A stretch of DNA of 64,000 nt from Blastomussa wellsi (GCA_947652115.1 OX393564.1:2995621-3059620), one strand, 5' to 3'; positions 7,563-15,650 are shown, numbered from the stretch's first letter. The notes: generated by a model from the letters alone, not told the origin. A program made the numbers and translations.

Positions 7563-8129
7563 TTATTCAGCAGTTGGTGAGGAAAGCTCAGCAATTTCAG
7601 TCGTTTGCGCTTCGTGCTTGAAAGAATCAAAATCAATGTGTTTTGCAGTGATCATCGCCGCGTTGGCCACAGCGAGACCACGGCCGCAAGTCAAAGCTGT
7701 GCTGCCGGCCATGTTGGAGAGCTGATTGTTGATGATCCAGTCGTTTTTGATTTCTTTTTGATAAGCCTCGATGTCTTTGATTTTGACGACCATTCCGACC
7801 GCTTTGGTCAAAACAAAAAGGAAGCCGTCGAGCAAACTGTCCGTTGTCTTGGAGCCCACGTACGCATGGTAGCGTTTGATGTATTTCTCAACATCTTTGT
7901 CAGAGAGGCGCTTCACATCGTCGTGTGAAAGCTGCGTCCCGATGGCTTCTTTTGATTTTCCTGTCGACACCAGCACGGCCAGCTGCTCGCGCAGCGCTGG
8001 GATATCGGGCTGCGTTGAAACAACTGCGGGGAAATTGCTGGCCGGTGCGCTCGTTGCCTCAGCTTCAAGCAAGCCCGCAATGTTGGTCAAGACTTGTTCA
8101 TCAATTTCGAGTGTTGATGGGTTCGCCAT
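7563..8129 (-). CDS. 188-residue protein upstream of the ATPase, unknown function (element 1)
   Basis: Mostly helical by composition. Shared blocks with the 192-residue copy at 19478-20056: FPAVVSTQPDIPALRE, STGKSKEAIGTQLSH, KRL-DK-VEKY-KRY-AYVGSKTTDSLLD, then a hydrophobic stretch and AGSTAL-CGR-LA-ANA. The GTGKS-like stretch is not a Walker A motif because no phosphate loop geometry or Walker B follows. It lies between the ATPase and the Pro/Ala-rich membrane protein, all on one strand. TTATACACAAAATGG precedes it. It could be a structural or assembly protein. Confidence 0.8.
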   Translation of the reverse strand: MANPSTLEIDEQVLTNIAGLLEAEATSAPASNFPAVVSTQPDIPALREQLAVLVSTGKSKEAIGTQLSHDDVKRLSDKDVEKYIKRYHAYVGSKTTDSLLDGFLFVLTKAVGMVVKIKDIEAYQKEIKNDWIINNQLSNMAGSTALTCGRGLAVANAAMITAKHIDFDSFKHEAQTTEIAELSSPTAE

Positions 8130-8151
8130 TTTGTGTATAAGTTGTGAATTT

Positions 8152-8754
8152 TTAATTGAGCTTGAATTTTATTCCGAACGGGTGCCGAAGTGCGAACACA
8201 AGGCAGGAGAACTTATTTTTTTTCAACCTCGAAATGAGGTCTTTGTACTCATCTTGAGAAAGTTCGCCGGCGTAATCTTCAAAAACCGCTTTCGTTGTCT
8301 TCCACGAGGGTGTGTAAAAAAGCACAAGCGCCGCAACGTTTTCGCGGAAAGAGGCTGTGATGCTGGTCAGCTTTTGGGCGAGCACCCACACGCTGAATCC
8401 TGTGTGGCGGGCGCTGAACGCGAGATTGACCAGCTGGCCCGTGCGCTTTTTCACATCTTTCGAGGCCGCGCAGTCATCGAGGATAATGAGCGCATTGGTG
8501 CCCTCCAATTCAAGGCAAACCACTTTCAGCCAGGCTTCAACAAAATGCTGTTCACAAATGATAACTTTGAAACGCGGGTCCGCCAAAGCGAAGCGATGAA
8601 AAGTCCTGTTGTGCGCGAATGTCGGGCAGATGAGCGTGATGAAGTCGAACTTGCCGTGGAAAGGACCGCGGAGCTGTTCCACCACAAACTTTGATTTGCC
8701 CGAATTCGTCGGCCCGACGATGAGAGCGTTGAACGGGATGTTGTTTGGGTCCAT
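8152..8754 (-). CDS. ATP: A32-like genome-packaging ATPase (element 1)
   Basis: 200 residues. Walker A is GPTNSGKS at 14-21 and Walker B is LIILDD at 89-94, followed by CAASKD and a sensor-like FSARHTGFSVWVLAQ. This is the FtsK/HerA-type packaging ATPase of Polintons, virophages and poxvirus A32, and it would pump DNA into the capsid. Its start lies four bases past the stop of the major capsid gene, with the TATA-like element GATATATGG inside the end of that gene. The element 2 copy is at 20074-20709. Confidence 0.94.
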   Translation of the reverse strand: MDPNNIPFNALIVGPTNSGKSKFVVEQLRGPFHGKFDFITLICPTFAHNRTFHRFALADPRFKVIICEQHFVEAWLKVVCLELEGTNALIILDDCAASKDVKKRTGQLVNLAFSARHTGFSVWVLAQKLTSITASFRENVAALVLFYTPSWKTTKAVFEDYAGELSQDEYKDLISRLKKNKFSCLVFALRHPFGIKFKLN

Positions 8755-8757
8755 ATA

Positions 8758-10047
8758 TCAGTGCAGCACTGAAACTAATTGCTGATTTTTAATGTCTATT
8801 TGCGCGTCCGAAATTGCAAAGATGTGGCATTTCACATCGCCTGCGCCAATGAGGTCCCGCTCGATTTCAAGCTGGACTCCATGTGTTGTGTTCACAAGCC
8901 GCGTGCCGCTTCCATGCAGCGTTGGATCCCCCGATGTGCGCAAATCAATCAGAAGCCCGAACCTGTCTTCGGTGAAAAACTTTACCGGATTCATGTGCTT
9001 TGTTTTTTGGGCTTTCTTTCCGAAAAAGCGGTCAACTTCGGCCCAAGCATCCGTGATTCCGAGGCCGTTGTTGAAGAGCTTGTTGGTCGAGCCGTTCACC
9101 GTGACAACGACTTTCTTCAGGGACGGATTAATGTACTTTTCTGAATCCCGGGCTCCTGCAATGTAAGGCTCAACGAAAAGGAGAAGAAGGCCTTTCAGGG
9201 ACCTTTTTTGGGCGTTAAATTTGATGGTCACGCTTGAGGCCAATTCTTTTTTGAAGCTGACCACCTCGGGCCGCACCACATGGTCGTATTTGAACCCCTT
9301 TCCCGCGGTGTAAACGCTGCGAGCCTCGTCCGCCAAGGTCTTGCTTCTGATTGTTTCAAACTCGAGCTGGAGGTTTGTCAGCTTGTATTTCAGTTTATCG
9401 GGGTCAGAGCCTTTGACAACCTGCGAGGCCGGCGCGAGCTTCAGCTGAAACAGGAGGTCGTGGAGGAGCGCTTGGGGGTAAAAGACGCCGTGGTCGGTCA
9501 GTATTGAGTGGTCCAGGCGGATCCGGTATTTTTTCCCGTAAACCTTTTCCAGCGCGTTTTCTTTGGCAACACCCGTGGTTTTCTTGTCTCCCGAGTCTGA
9601 GCGGATCTTGCAGAGGTCTTCAGACTGGATGCCCTCGAGCAGCATGTCGTCCCGCTCCTCCTGCGAGAGAAAAAGGTCCTCCCAGATCTTGTAGATGTCA
9701 TATCCATCCGTGTCCTGCAGTGTTTCCGCGCCGAACTTCACATGCAGTTTATCGACCAGGGCGCGGGTGACGTTTTGAACGAGGAAGTTGTCAGCGTCCC
9801 CTCCCGCCAAGTCGATTTTGAAGACCAGTGCGAGCGTGCCTGGCACGAGAACCTCGTTCTGATCCAGCTTGGGCACGTAAACATATAAGGTCTCCCCGGG
9901 GTTGGCTTCGCTGCGATCAAAAGTGATGCGATTGACCACGCGCTCGGCTTTCATCGCGAGGCCAGTTTTTTGGCTGTGCTCTGGATGAAGGTTTGTTTGC
10001 ACCGCACGTTCCACTCTTCTTCCGTCAACTTCTGTTTGCACATACAT
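8758..10047 (-). CDS. Major capsid protein, probable double jelly-roll (element 1)
   Basis: 429 residues. After a variable start, conserved blocks include PGETLYVYVPKL, DNFLVQNVTRALVDKL, YKIWEDLFLSQEERD, GIQSEDLCKIRS and FGLLIDLR. I recall this family as the uncharacterised F54H12.2-like proteins of animal genomes and as Polinton capsid proteins; assignment rests on that, on its size and on its position next to the packaging ATPase. A double jelly-roll fold is known for Polinton capsid proteins but cannot be shown here. No Cys-protease cleavage sites or protease gene are apparent. The element 2 copy at 20735-21982 has 415 residues. Confidence 0.85.
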   Translation of the reverse strand: MYVQTEVDGRRVERAVQTNLHPEHSQKTGLAMKAERVVNRITFDRSEANPGETLYVYVPKLDQNEVLVPGTLALVFKIDLAGGDADNFLVQNVTRALVDKLHVKFGAETLQDTDGYDIYKIWEDLFLSQEERDDMLLEGIQSEDLCKIRSDSGDKKTTGVAKENALEKVYGKKYRIRLDHSILTDHGVFYPQALLHDLLFQLKLAPASQVVKGSDPDKLKYKLTNLQLEFETIRSKTLADEARSVYTAGKGFKYDHVVRPEVVSFKKELASSVTIKFNAQKRSLKGLLLLFVEPYIAGARDSEKYINPSLKKVVVTVNGSTNKLFNNGLGITDAWAEVDRFFGKKAQKTKHMNPVKFFTEDRFGLLIDLRTSGDPTLHGSGTRLVNTTHGVQLEIERDLIGAGDVKCHIFAISDAQIDIKNQQLVSVLH

Positions 10048-10106
10048 GGTATTGAAAGCTGCACATTTTTATTTAAATTGAAAATAAATAGAATTTATAT
10101 TTCGCA
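10048..10106. promoter_or_regulatory. Divergent promoter between capsid and coiled-coil genes (element 1)
   Basis: 59 AT-rich bases separate two start codons pointing apart. Leftward: TTTAAATAAAAATG, then TTTCAATACCATG. Rightward: AATAAATAG, then TTTATATTTCGCAATGG. The same arrangement exists at 21983-22039 in element 2, with TATATTTCGCAATGG preserved. Confidence 0.6.
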
Positions 10107-11354
10107 ATGGCAATGATGGAAGAAGAAAAAGACCCTCTTTTGGAACATGATGATGATCATGAGAAAGATGCTGAGAAAGATGATGAGAAATATGAACATC
10201 TTGATCATGGCGACGGGGATTCCGGTTTTCCTGAAGAACAAGAAATGAGAGATCGCCTGAAACGTCTGAGGGAAAGGTCAAGGAGTTCTTCCACTGCAGA
10301 AACCTCTTATATCGAAGAAGATCTGCCTGATCCTAAGCCTGATCCTCCAAAAAACGATTTGACAACAATCATGGTTGCTAATGATTTTCTTAAAAAAGAG
10401 TTTCCATTTGCAAAGTTGGAAGATCTTAATGTCCGAATGGAAAACAATAGGGTGAAAGTCGGTTTATTTAGAGCCACCAAAAAAGGTGTGAAAACAACAA
10501 CATATTTTTTAACAACAAGAGACACAAAAACGAATAAATTCCGGATAAATCCTGCACTTCCAAAAGAAATAACTCGTGAACTTGGGAAAAGTCGAAGAGA
10601 AACAATCGATGAAAAAATTGGAACACTGTCACAAGACATTTATGAAAATAAAAAATTTGCAGACGATGAAAAGCAAAGCCCAACAGAAAGAGAAAAAGCC
10701 CGAGAAAGAGCAAAAAGACAAATTGCAGAACGGACTGATCTCCAGCGAGAACTTGAACGGTTGGAAAACAATGATTACGAGTCGATTGATTTTGAATCGA
10801 TCCCCCTTCAAGAATTTGAAAAAAATGAAGAACAAAGGACAGAAAAAGAAAAAGAAATACAACAAGAAAAAGAAAAGCAAAAAGAAATCGTTAATGATGA
10901 AAATGCCCCGTCTGATGAAAGAGAGCACGCCCGTGAAAACGTTGAGCGGCTCGTGAATGAAGAAAATCAAATCGAGGCTGAAAGAGAAAGAGACCTTGAA
11001 AGGCTTTCTTTCCGTGAAAGAGTCAGAGAAAAAATCAAAAATGTCTTCAAAAAATACGGTTTCACGGTGACAGCGATCTTAATTGCCGCCGGTATTCTCA
11101 TCATGGAAATCGTAAAGCTTTTAACGAAACCTGTTGTCAATGCTGTCAAAGCATTCGGCAAAGCTTTGGGAAACGGGCTAAAAGACCTCGGTAAAAAAAT
11201 ATTGTCCGTCCTTCCAGGTCTCCTTGGCTCGATTGTTTCTTTTCTTTTCACAACTGCTGGTAAGGTCCTCGGGTTTCTGGCTGAGCACGCCTGGCTTGTG
11301 ATTTTGGCTGTTGTCGCCTTTTTGATTGAGCGCTTGACCAAAAAACAGAGTTAG
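10107..11354 (+). CDS. Coiled-coil protein with amphipathic membrane-active tail (element 1)
   Basis: 415 residues. An acidic N-terminus (DDDHEKDAEKDDEK), a middle domain (about 85-160), then a long charged Glu/Lys/Arg coiled coil (about 160-305) containing the repeated phrase SDEREHARE / SPTEREKARE. The C-terminal 110 residues hold a membrane helix (VTAILIAAGILIMEIVKLL), an amphipathic GLKDLGKKILSVLPGLLGSI and a last membrane segment (FLAEHAWLVILAVVAFL). This tail is far better conserved with the element 2 copy than the coiled coil is. A membrane-penetration or membrane-anchoring role is plausible. Its stop overlaps that of the convergent gene by four bases. Confidence 0.87.
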   Translation: MAMMEEEKDPLLEHDDDHEKDAEKDDEKYEHLDHGDGDSGFPEEQEMRDRLKRLRERSRSSSTAETSYIEEDLPDPKPDPPKNDLTTIMVANDFLKKEFPFAKLEDLNVRMENNRVKVGLFRATKKGVKTTTYFLTTRDTKTNKFRINPALPKEITRELGKSRRETIDEKIGTLSQDIYENKKFADDEKQSPTEREKARERAKRQIAERTDLQRELERLENNDYESIDFESIPLQEFEKNEEQRTEKEKEIQQEKEKQKEIVNDENAPSDEREHARENVERLVNEENQIEAERERDLERLSFRERVREKIKNVFKKYGFTVTAILIAAGILIMEIVKLLTKPVVNAVKAFGKALGNGLKDLGKKILSVLPGLLGSIVSFLFTTAGKVLGFLAEHAWLVILAVVAFLIERLTKKQS

Positions 11355-12886
11355 CGGGACGCCAAAAACACCAAACCCGCAAGTGCGACCACGCCAACTA
11401 TCAGAGCCGTTTTGTTCGTGTCATGAGCCTCACTGTCCGTGCTGGCTGTTTCAACCGTTTGTGCGCGGGGTGAACCCCGCACCCCTGTTGCAGGTGTTTT
11501 GGCAGAAGGCTCCAGATCTTTTTTGCTTTCAGCTGTGGCCGCAGGTGTTTTGGCAGAAGGCTCCAGATCTTTTTTGCTTTCAGCTGTGGCCGCTTTGTGA
11601 ATTGGGTTCGAAGGGTGGCTGCTTGGTGGGTTGTATTTTGATTTCTCTCCATCCATGGGTTGATGGGTCACTTTTTTTTTGTCCTTGTTGATCTGGTTGT
11701 TTATTCCAAGTTTCATCCCCGCCACAGCTTGTTTGAGGAAGTTGTTGTAGCCCATAACGCTTTCTGTGTTGATCACCATGTAGCCTGGCATCAGCCATGC
11801 GCCCGGGCACAAAGCGAGGTTCAGCCTGACTTTCGCCTCGTCAATGGCAAGTTGGTATCTTTGAACAGACGCTGACAAATCTGGCTGTATCACTGCGTCT
11901 TCAAACAGGTGAAGAAACTGGCTTTGGACCTCACGCGCTCGGCCTCCAGTGCCCTGGATGCTGCTTCTTTGATCCACTTGTGCGCCGAGAACGCAGTACA
12001 CGAAAGCCTCGATCGACTGGTTTATTCGGCTCAAGCCGGCTGGTGTCAGCCCTTCGGCATGGTTCGCGCAAAACCAGTCGTATTGGTTGTATGCGACGCT
12101 TGTTGGGTGGCGTTTGTAATGCGGCCCGCCTGGCCAATTATGAAACGTCCCGCTGCCGGGCGTGAAGCGGAAGTCATTCGTAACCTCGATCCCATGGCAA
12201 ATCCTTCCGTACGAAGCAACATCATAAGGATTGTTTCTCTGGGTAAATGCTGGATCACCCGGCAACGCGAAAATGTTTTGGGGGCCTCCGAGCTGATACA
12301 AAATCCGTCTGACCGTGAAGTACACGTGGAAAACAAAAAATGCCCTGACTTGCGGTGGCAGTTCCAAAGATGTGTGCTCTTCATCAAAAATATCCCGTGA
12401 AATTCCGCAGCCCGTGGTCGCGCACCAGGTGGCAAAATTCATTTGCTGTGGCCAATATTTCATGTCAGGTGTTGCCAGCCAATGCCTCACCTCGTCAGCG
12501 CCATCCTCCCCAGGCGATTGGTCCAGAGGCAGCTTCATTTTTTGAAACACCTCCCTGAACCGCGTTGTAAAGAACCAATCCGGTGTCACGTATATCTTCA
12601 AGTCATTGTTGAATATTTTCTTCAAACTGGGGGCCGCTTCGTGGAATGGCACCGCTGGAATTGGCAAGTCTTCTTTTTCACTGATTTGCGTAAGCCATTT
12701 TGGAAAACCGTCAATATATTTCACAACAGGTTTTTTCTTCACAACAGGTGTTTTTTCCACTTCTTGGGTGTGTGGTTTGCTGACCGGTGCTTTCTTCACA
12801 TCTTGGCTTTCTGAAGTGCCATGTCTTGATTTATTTCTCACTCTGCTAAGATATTTTGCAAAATCATCACCATACTCTCCTTGCAT
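11351..12886 (-). CDS. Large tail-anchored structural-type protein (element 1)
   Basis: 511 residues. A Lys/Pro/Val-rich N-terminal linker, then a long well-conserved body (AVPFHEAAPSLKKIF, IYVTPD-FFTT-FRE, MNFATWCATTGCGISRDIF, LPPQVRAFFVFHVYFTVRRIL, GLSRINQSIEAFVYCVLGAQV, LNLALCPGAWLMPG-MVINTES), a Lys/Pro/Ala linker with a duplicated unit, and a final membrane segment VGVVALAGLVFLAS. It has no recognised domain. The conserved body and C-terminal anchor would fit a membrane-tethered vertex or receptor-binding protein, but this is only inference. The element 2 homologue at 23524-25275 is longer. Confidence 0.85.
   Translation of the reverse strand: MQGEYGDDFAKYLSRVRNKSRHGTSESQDVKKAPVSKPHTQEVEKTPVVKKKPVVKYIDGFPKWLTQISEKEDLPIPAVPFHEAAPSLKKIFNNDLKIYVTPDWFFTTRFREVFQKMKLPLDQSPGEDGADEVRHWLATPDMKYWPQQMNFATWCATTGCGISRDIFDEEHTSLELPPQVRAFFVFHVYFTVRRILYQLGGPQNIFALPGDPAFTQRNNPYDVASYGRICHGIEVTNDFRFTPGSGTFHNWPGGPHYKRHPTSVAYNQYDWFCANHAEGLTPAGLSRINQSIEAFVYCVLGAQVDQRSSIQGTGGRAREVQSQFLHLFEDAVIQPDLSASVQRYQLAIDEAKVRLNLALCPGAWLMPGYMVINTESVMGYNNFLKQAVAGMKLGINNQINKDKKKVTHQPMDGEKSKYNPPSSHPSNPIHKAATAESKKDLEPSAKTPAATAESKKDLEPSAKTPATGVRGSPRAQTVETASTDSEAHDTNKTALIVGVVALAGLVFLASR
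11490..11591. repeat. Tandem duplication of 51 bp within the tail-anchored protein gene
   Basis: Two adjacent identical or near-identical 51-base units (11490-11540, 11541-11591) encode two copies of ATAESKKDLEPSAKTPA. Element 2 has a single TAESKKDLKP unit. Confidence 0.9.
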
Positions 12887-12929
12887 TGCGATTATTTAAA
12901 CAAAATATTTTTTCTTCAATAAACAAAAC
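12887..12929. promoter_or_regulatory. Divergent promoter between tail-anchored and minor capsid genes (element 1)
   Basis: 43 AT-rich bases. Leftward: TTTAAATAATCGCAATG. Rightward: TTCAATAAACAAAACATGG. It is too short for separate upstream regions, so the two genes must share control sequence. Confidence 0.55.
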
Positions 12930-13592
12930 ATGGTTGTGCACACAATCATCGCACCTTCAAACGACTACACTGTTTATTTCGACCGTCCAATTCCAAAGCC
13001 AAAGTATATCAGGCTTTTGAACTGCTCGCTTCCAAATTCGTGGTTTAACCTGAAAAAAGTGGGCAGACTTAAATCGAAAACAAAGAACAAAACCATCACC
13101 TTTTTACCGGGCCATTACACCTTGAAATCTTTGGCAAGTAAAATTGAAAATGGTCTTTTGCCGGACAGTGACACCTTAAAAGCAGAAATCAACACACCCT
13201 TTGGTCAAATGTTTGTCTACAACACAAAATTGGATAACCTTGAAATTGATGAAAATTTGAGATCTCTTCTTGGCGTTGACATTGTCGGACCATTCTTTCC
13301 GTTATTGTTTTCAAAAAAACTGAACTCCCCTTCAACGTACTTCATCCATTGTGACTTGATTGACCATCAAGAAAATCAGTTCAATGGAAAACCATCCACC
13401 CTTCTTGCCAACTTTGATATAAAAGGTGAACCTTGGGATAAAGTTTTTTATCAGTCAGAGCCTCAGCATGTTCGGGCCACTTCGAAAAGTCGAGAGGTAA
13501 ACAGTTTGACTATTTCAGTCAAAGATGAGAATGGTGAACTTTTCGATTTCAATGGGATGCCACTCACTTTCGTTTTGGAGATTACCTCTTGA
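12930..13592 (+). CDS. Minor capsid (penton-like) protein, copy 1 (element 1)
   Basis: 220 residues beginning MVVHTIIAPSNDYTVYFD, then PKPKYIRLLNCSLPNSWFNL, TFLPGHYTLKSL, and late blocks TYFIHCDLID, LANFDIKGEPW and VNSLTISVKDENGELFDFNG. This pattern matches my recollection of Polinton minor capsid proteins with a single jelly-roll that form pentons. The next gene is a diverged tandem copy, and element 2 has one copy at 26253-26927. The repeated IHCDL and DENG-LFDF blocks support a shared fold. Confidence 0.8.
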   Translation: MVVHTIIAPSNDYTVYFDRPIPKPKYIRLLNCSLPNSWFNLKKVGRLKSKTKNKTITFLPGHYTLKSLASKIENGLLPDSDTLKAEINTPFGQMFVYNTKLDNLEIDENLRSLLGVDIVGPFFPLLFSKKLNSPSTYFIHCDLIDHQENQFNGKPSTLLANFDIKGEPWDKVFYQSEPQHVRATSKSREVNSLTISVKDENGELFDFNGMPLTFVLEITS

Positions 13593-13657
13593 ATTTGAAA
13601 TAACTTCGACAGACATATTTTTGTTTAAAATATTGAAAATATTTTCTTTATATAAAA

Positions 13658-14323
13658 ATGGTTGTGCTCACGTTCAAAGCTCCTTCAAACGACTTCACTG
13701 TTAATTTCGACTATCCAATTACGAAGCCAAAGTATATCAGGCTTTTAAGCTGTTCGCTTTACAACTCGTGGTTTAATTTTAAGGGTGGAACGGTCACGTT
13801 AAAAGATAAAGAGCAAAATTATAAGTTTGAGAATAATTTAAATCCCGGTTTTTACACCATTGAGACTTTTGTTGAAGCTTTAAAGAAAGCCTTACAAAAA
13901 AACGAATACATAAATTTTACAGATGCCGACACGCCCGCGGGCGTGATGTTTCTTCAAAATTCTAAATTTAGGCAAGTTGGTATAAATTTCAGCGAGGAAT
14001 TTTACAAACTGTTTGATATTGTAGAAACTTTATCAGGGTTCACATTCAACAAAAAACACTGCCTGTCTACTTATTTTATTCACTGCGACCTTGTTGACAA
14101 AGAAAAGAATTTTCTCGATGGAAAAAGATCAAGTATTTTGGCTCGATTCGATTTGAGAGGCAAACCGTATGAAAAAATCTCTTACAATTTTGATTCAAAT
14201 GTCTTGCGTGACACTTCTTCTGGTCAATATGTAAACGGTGTGACAGTATCAGTTAGAGATGAACTCGGGGAGTTATTAAATTTCAAGGGTTTCCCTCTTG
14301 AATTTGAATTAGAAATACTTTAA
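13658..14323 (+). CDS. Minor capsid (penton-like) protein, copy 2 (element 1)
   Basis: 221 residues, about the same length as copy 1 and sharing APSND-TV-FD-PI-KPKYIRLL-CSL-NSWFN at the start and STYFIHCDLVD, SILARFDLRGKPY and GVTVSVRDELGELLNFKG later; the middle has diverged strongly. Tandem duplication followed by divergence might give two different vertex or spike components. TTTATATAAAAATGG abuts the start. It lacks the charged patch around 45-55 of copy 1. Confidence 0.8.
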   Translation: MVVLTFKAPSNDFTVNFDYPITKPKYIRLLSCSLYNSWFNFKGGTVTLKDKEQNYKFENNLNPGFYTIETFVEALKKALQKNEYINFTDADTPAGVMFLQNSKFRQVGINFSEEFYKLFDIVETLSGFTFNKKHCLSTYFIHCDLVDKEKNFLDGKRSSILARFDLRGKPYEKISYNFDSNVLRDTSSGQYVNGVTVSVRDELGELLNFKGFPLEFELEIL

Positions 14324-14355
14324 CAATTAAAAATAAAATCTGCTTTTAATACAAG

Positions 14356-15027
14356 ATGTCAAAATCAAACGTGTTACCGAGCGCTCCTGCTTATGTTGAA
14401 CAAAGCAGGATATACCCTGTTATTGAAGGCCATGAGTCTTTGCAAATGACTCAACAAATGCCCCAAGACTTTCGCCTTGGAAAGGTGAACGAAATCGCTG
14501 CAAAGTTGACTCAAGAGGTTGACCACTATAGGCTTGTTCGAAAAAAATTTAAACGCACTAAAACGGCTGTTAACTGGATTTCCGGCGGTCTTGGCGGGCT
14601 CAGCGCTGTTTTTTCTAGTGCTGGACTTGCGTCTGCTCTAACAGGGGTCGGAATACCCGTTGCCATCCCTCTTGGTGTTGTTGGTGGTTTATTCTCTGTT
14701 GCTTCCTCCGGTTTGATTCTTGCCGGTAAAAAACTTGACAAAAAAATGTCTAAACACCAGGAGATTGTTACTCTTGGCCTTGCAAAACGTGCGAGTGTTG
14801 ACAAGCTGGTTTCCAAGGCTTTAATTGATAATCGCATTAGTGATTCTGAGTTTCAGATTATTCTTTCTGAATTGGAACAGTACAATGAGTTAAAAGAAAA
14901 GGTACGAGCAAAGCTCACAAAAAAACCATCTTTAAGTAAACTGCCTGATGTTGAAAAGATAAAAAAAGAGCTTCAAGAACAGCTTATGAGAAAACTCGCG
15001 GCGCCAAGCACTGCAAATTTGAACTGA
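14356..15027 (+). CDS. Hairpin membrane protein with helical tail (element 1)
   Basis: 223 residues. N-terminal LPSAPAYVEQSRIYP, then a helix with EVDHYRLVRKKFKR, a long Gly/Ala/Ser-rich hydrophobic double segment at about 73-124 (ISGGLGGLSAVFSSAGLASA, then IPVAIPLGVVGGLFS), and a basic helical C-terminal half with VSKALIDNRISDSEFQ. The homologue at 25362-26024 has the same plan and ends SANLN like this one. It is probably inserted in a membrane as a helical hairpin. Function unknown. Confidence 0.82.
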   Translation: MSKSNVLPSAPAYVEQSRIYPVIEGHESLQMTQQMPQDFRLGKVNEIAAKLTQEVDHYRLVRKKFKRTKTAVNWISGGLGGLSAVFSSAGLASALTGVGIPVAIPLGVVGGLFSVASSGLILAGKKLDKKMSKHQEIVTLGLAKRASVDKLVSKALIDNRISDSEFQIILSELEQYNELKEKVRAKLTKKPSLSKLPDVEKIKKELQEQLMRKLAAPSTANLN

Positions 15028-15091
15028 AGTTTGAGGGAAAAACAAAAAAAATATCTTTAAGTATAATTAAAGGTTGACTGCATAACTCAAA

Positions 15092-15226
15092 ATGATCACG
15101 ATATTTCACATGCTTTTCGTTATTTTTGCGGAACTTTCTTCTCCAGTTTGGCTGAATGATGTCAGACAGATAGCTCAACAAGTTGTTGAGGCGATGCGTG
15201 AAGCGGACGAAAAAAAAACATTGTGA
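15092..15226 (+). CDS. 44-residue conserved small protein (element 1)
   Basis: Starts MITIFHMLFVIFAEL and ends with an amphipathic helix VRQIAQQVVEAM-EA. The element 2 version (26099-26224) keeps MITIFHM-FVI, S-PVW, DVRQI-QQVVEAM-EA in the same position after the hairpin membrane protein. Codon-level conservation in two diverged elements supports a real gene. A short hydrophobic N-terminus may sit in a membrane. Confidence 0.68.
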   Translation: MITIFHMLFVIFAELSSPVWLNDVRQIAQQVVEAMREADEKKTL

Positions 15227-15230
15227 AATT

Positions 15231-15362
15231 TCAGTGAAAGACAGGGCGACCGATAATATGCCTATTTCCGTTTTTTAAACACAGGTTGCACAAATCAATT
15301 TTCCCGCATGACGTAACTTTTGTGATGCGTTGATTTTTTTCACAAAATGGGTGCATTCTCAT
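15231..15362 (-). CDS. 43-residue Cys/His-rich small protein next to the right end (element 1), tentative
   Basis: Reads inward from the end: MRMHPFCEKNQRI, then VTSCGKIDLCNLCLKNGNRH. The C-x5-C-x2-C spacing with flanking His looks like a small zinc-binding fold. The frame is open further upstream without a Met. No counterpart is seen in element 2, which carries a different small frame at this place. Supported only by composition and plausible residue order. Confidence 0.4.
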   Translation of the reverse strand: MRMHPFCEKNQRITKVTSCGKIDLCNLCLKNGNRHIIGRPVFH

Positions 15363-15475
15363 TTCACAATGAACTTCAAAAAAACCCAGATCCCATCTCT
15401 CTTTTGCCTTTGTGTCTTCTGTTTTGAAAAATGCTGTTGCTTGATTGTTGAAAAAATGTTTTTACCTCTCAGGGC
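15363..15475. other. Right subterminal region of element 1
   Basis: 113 AT-rich bases between the last small frame and the terminal palindrome. No gene, clear repeat or strong promoter was seen. Confidence 0.5.
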
Positions 15476-15650
15476 ACACACATTACTAGTAGGCTATCCC
15501 AGCACAGACTCATCCTCTGGACCTTTAAAAAATTAAAATTAAGCCTCCCAACGGTAGTATTTGCAAAAAATCACCGTTGGGAGGGTTAATTTTAATTTTT
15601 AAAGGTCCAGAGGATGAGTCTGTGCTAGATAGCCTACTAGTAATGTGTGT
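15476..15650. repeat. Right terminal palindrome of element 1
   Basis: Arms of about 79 bases with two single-base indels and about two substitutions enclose a 17-base AT-rich loop. The boundaries are ACACACATTACTAG and CTAGTAATGTGTGT. The right edge abuts the target duplication. The sequence is unrelated to the left palindrome (173-317) and to the right palindrome of element 2 (27096-27280). Confidence 0.93.

Larger units (their letters stand above)
175..15650 (+). mobile_element. Element 1: complete Polinton/Maverick, nested in element 2
   Basis: A self-contained 15.5 kb element. Content is typical of Polintons: protein-primed polymerase B, retroviral-type integrase, A32-like packaging ATPase and capsid genes. 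Boundaries come from the interrupted polymerase gene of element 2: its frame stops at 174, continues after 15656, and TGCACA flanks both sides (169-174 and 15651-15656). Polintons are known to make 6-bp duplications. If the terminal A at 174 belongs to the element, the duplication is 5 bp. Both ends are palindromes of different sequence, so no long shared terminal inverted repeat exists beyond ACACACAT/ATGTGTGT. All main reading frames are open, which points to a fairly young insertion. Confidence 0.93.

Noticed and set aside
7600..8129. STGKSKEA in the 188-residue protein as a Walker A motif
   Set aside because: The preceding G-x4 pattern and any Walker B are missing, and the residues are not conserved as a P-loop.
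7876..8694. Plus-strand 272-codon frame over the ATPase and next gene
   Set aside because: Spans two real minus-strand genes including Walker motifs; shadow frame.
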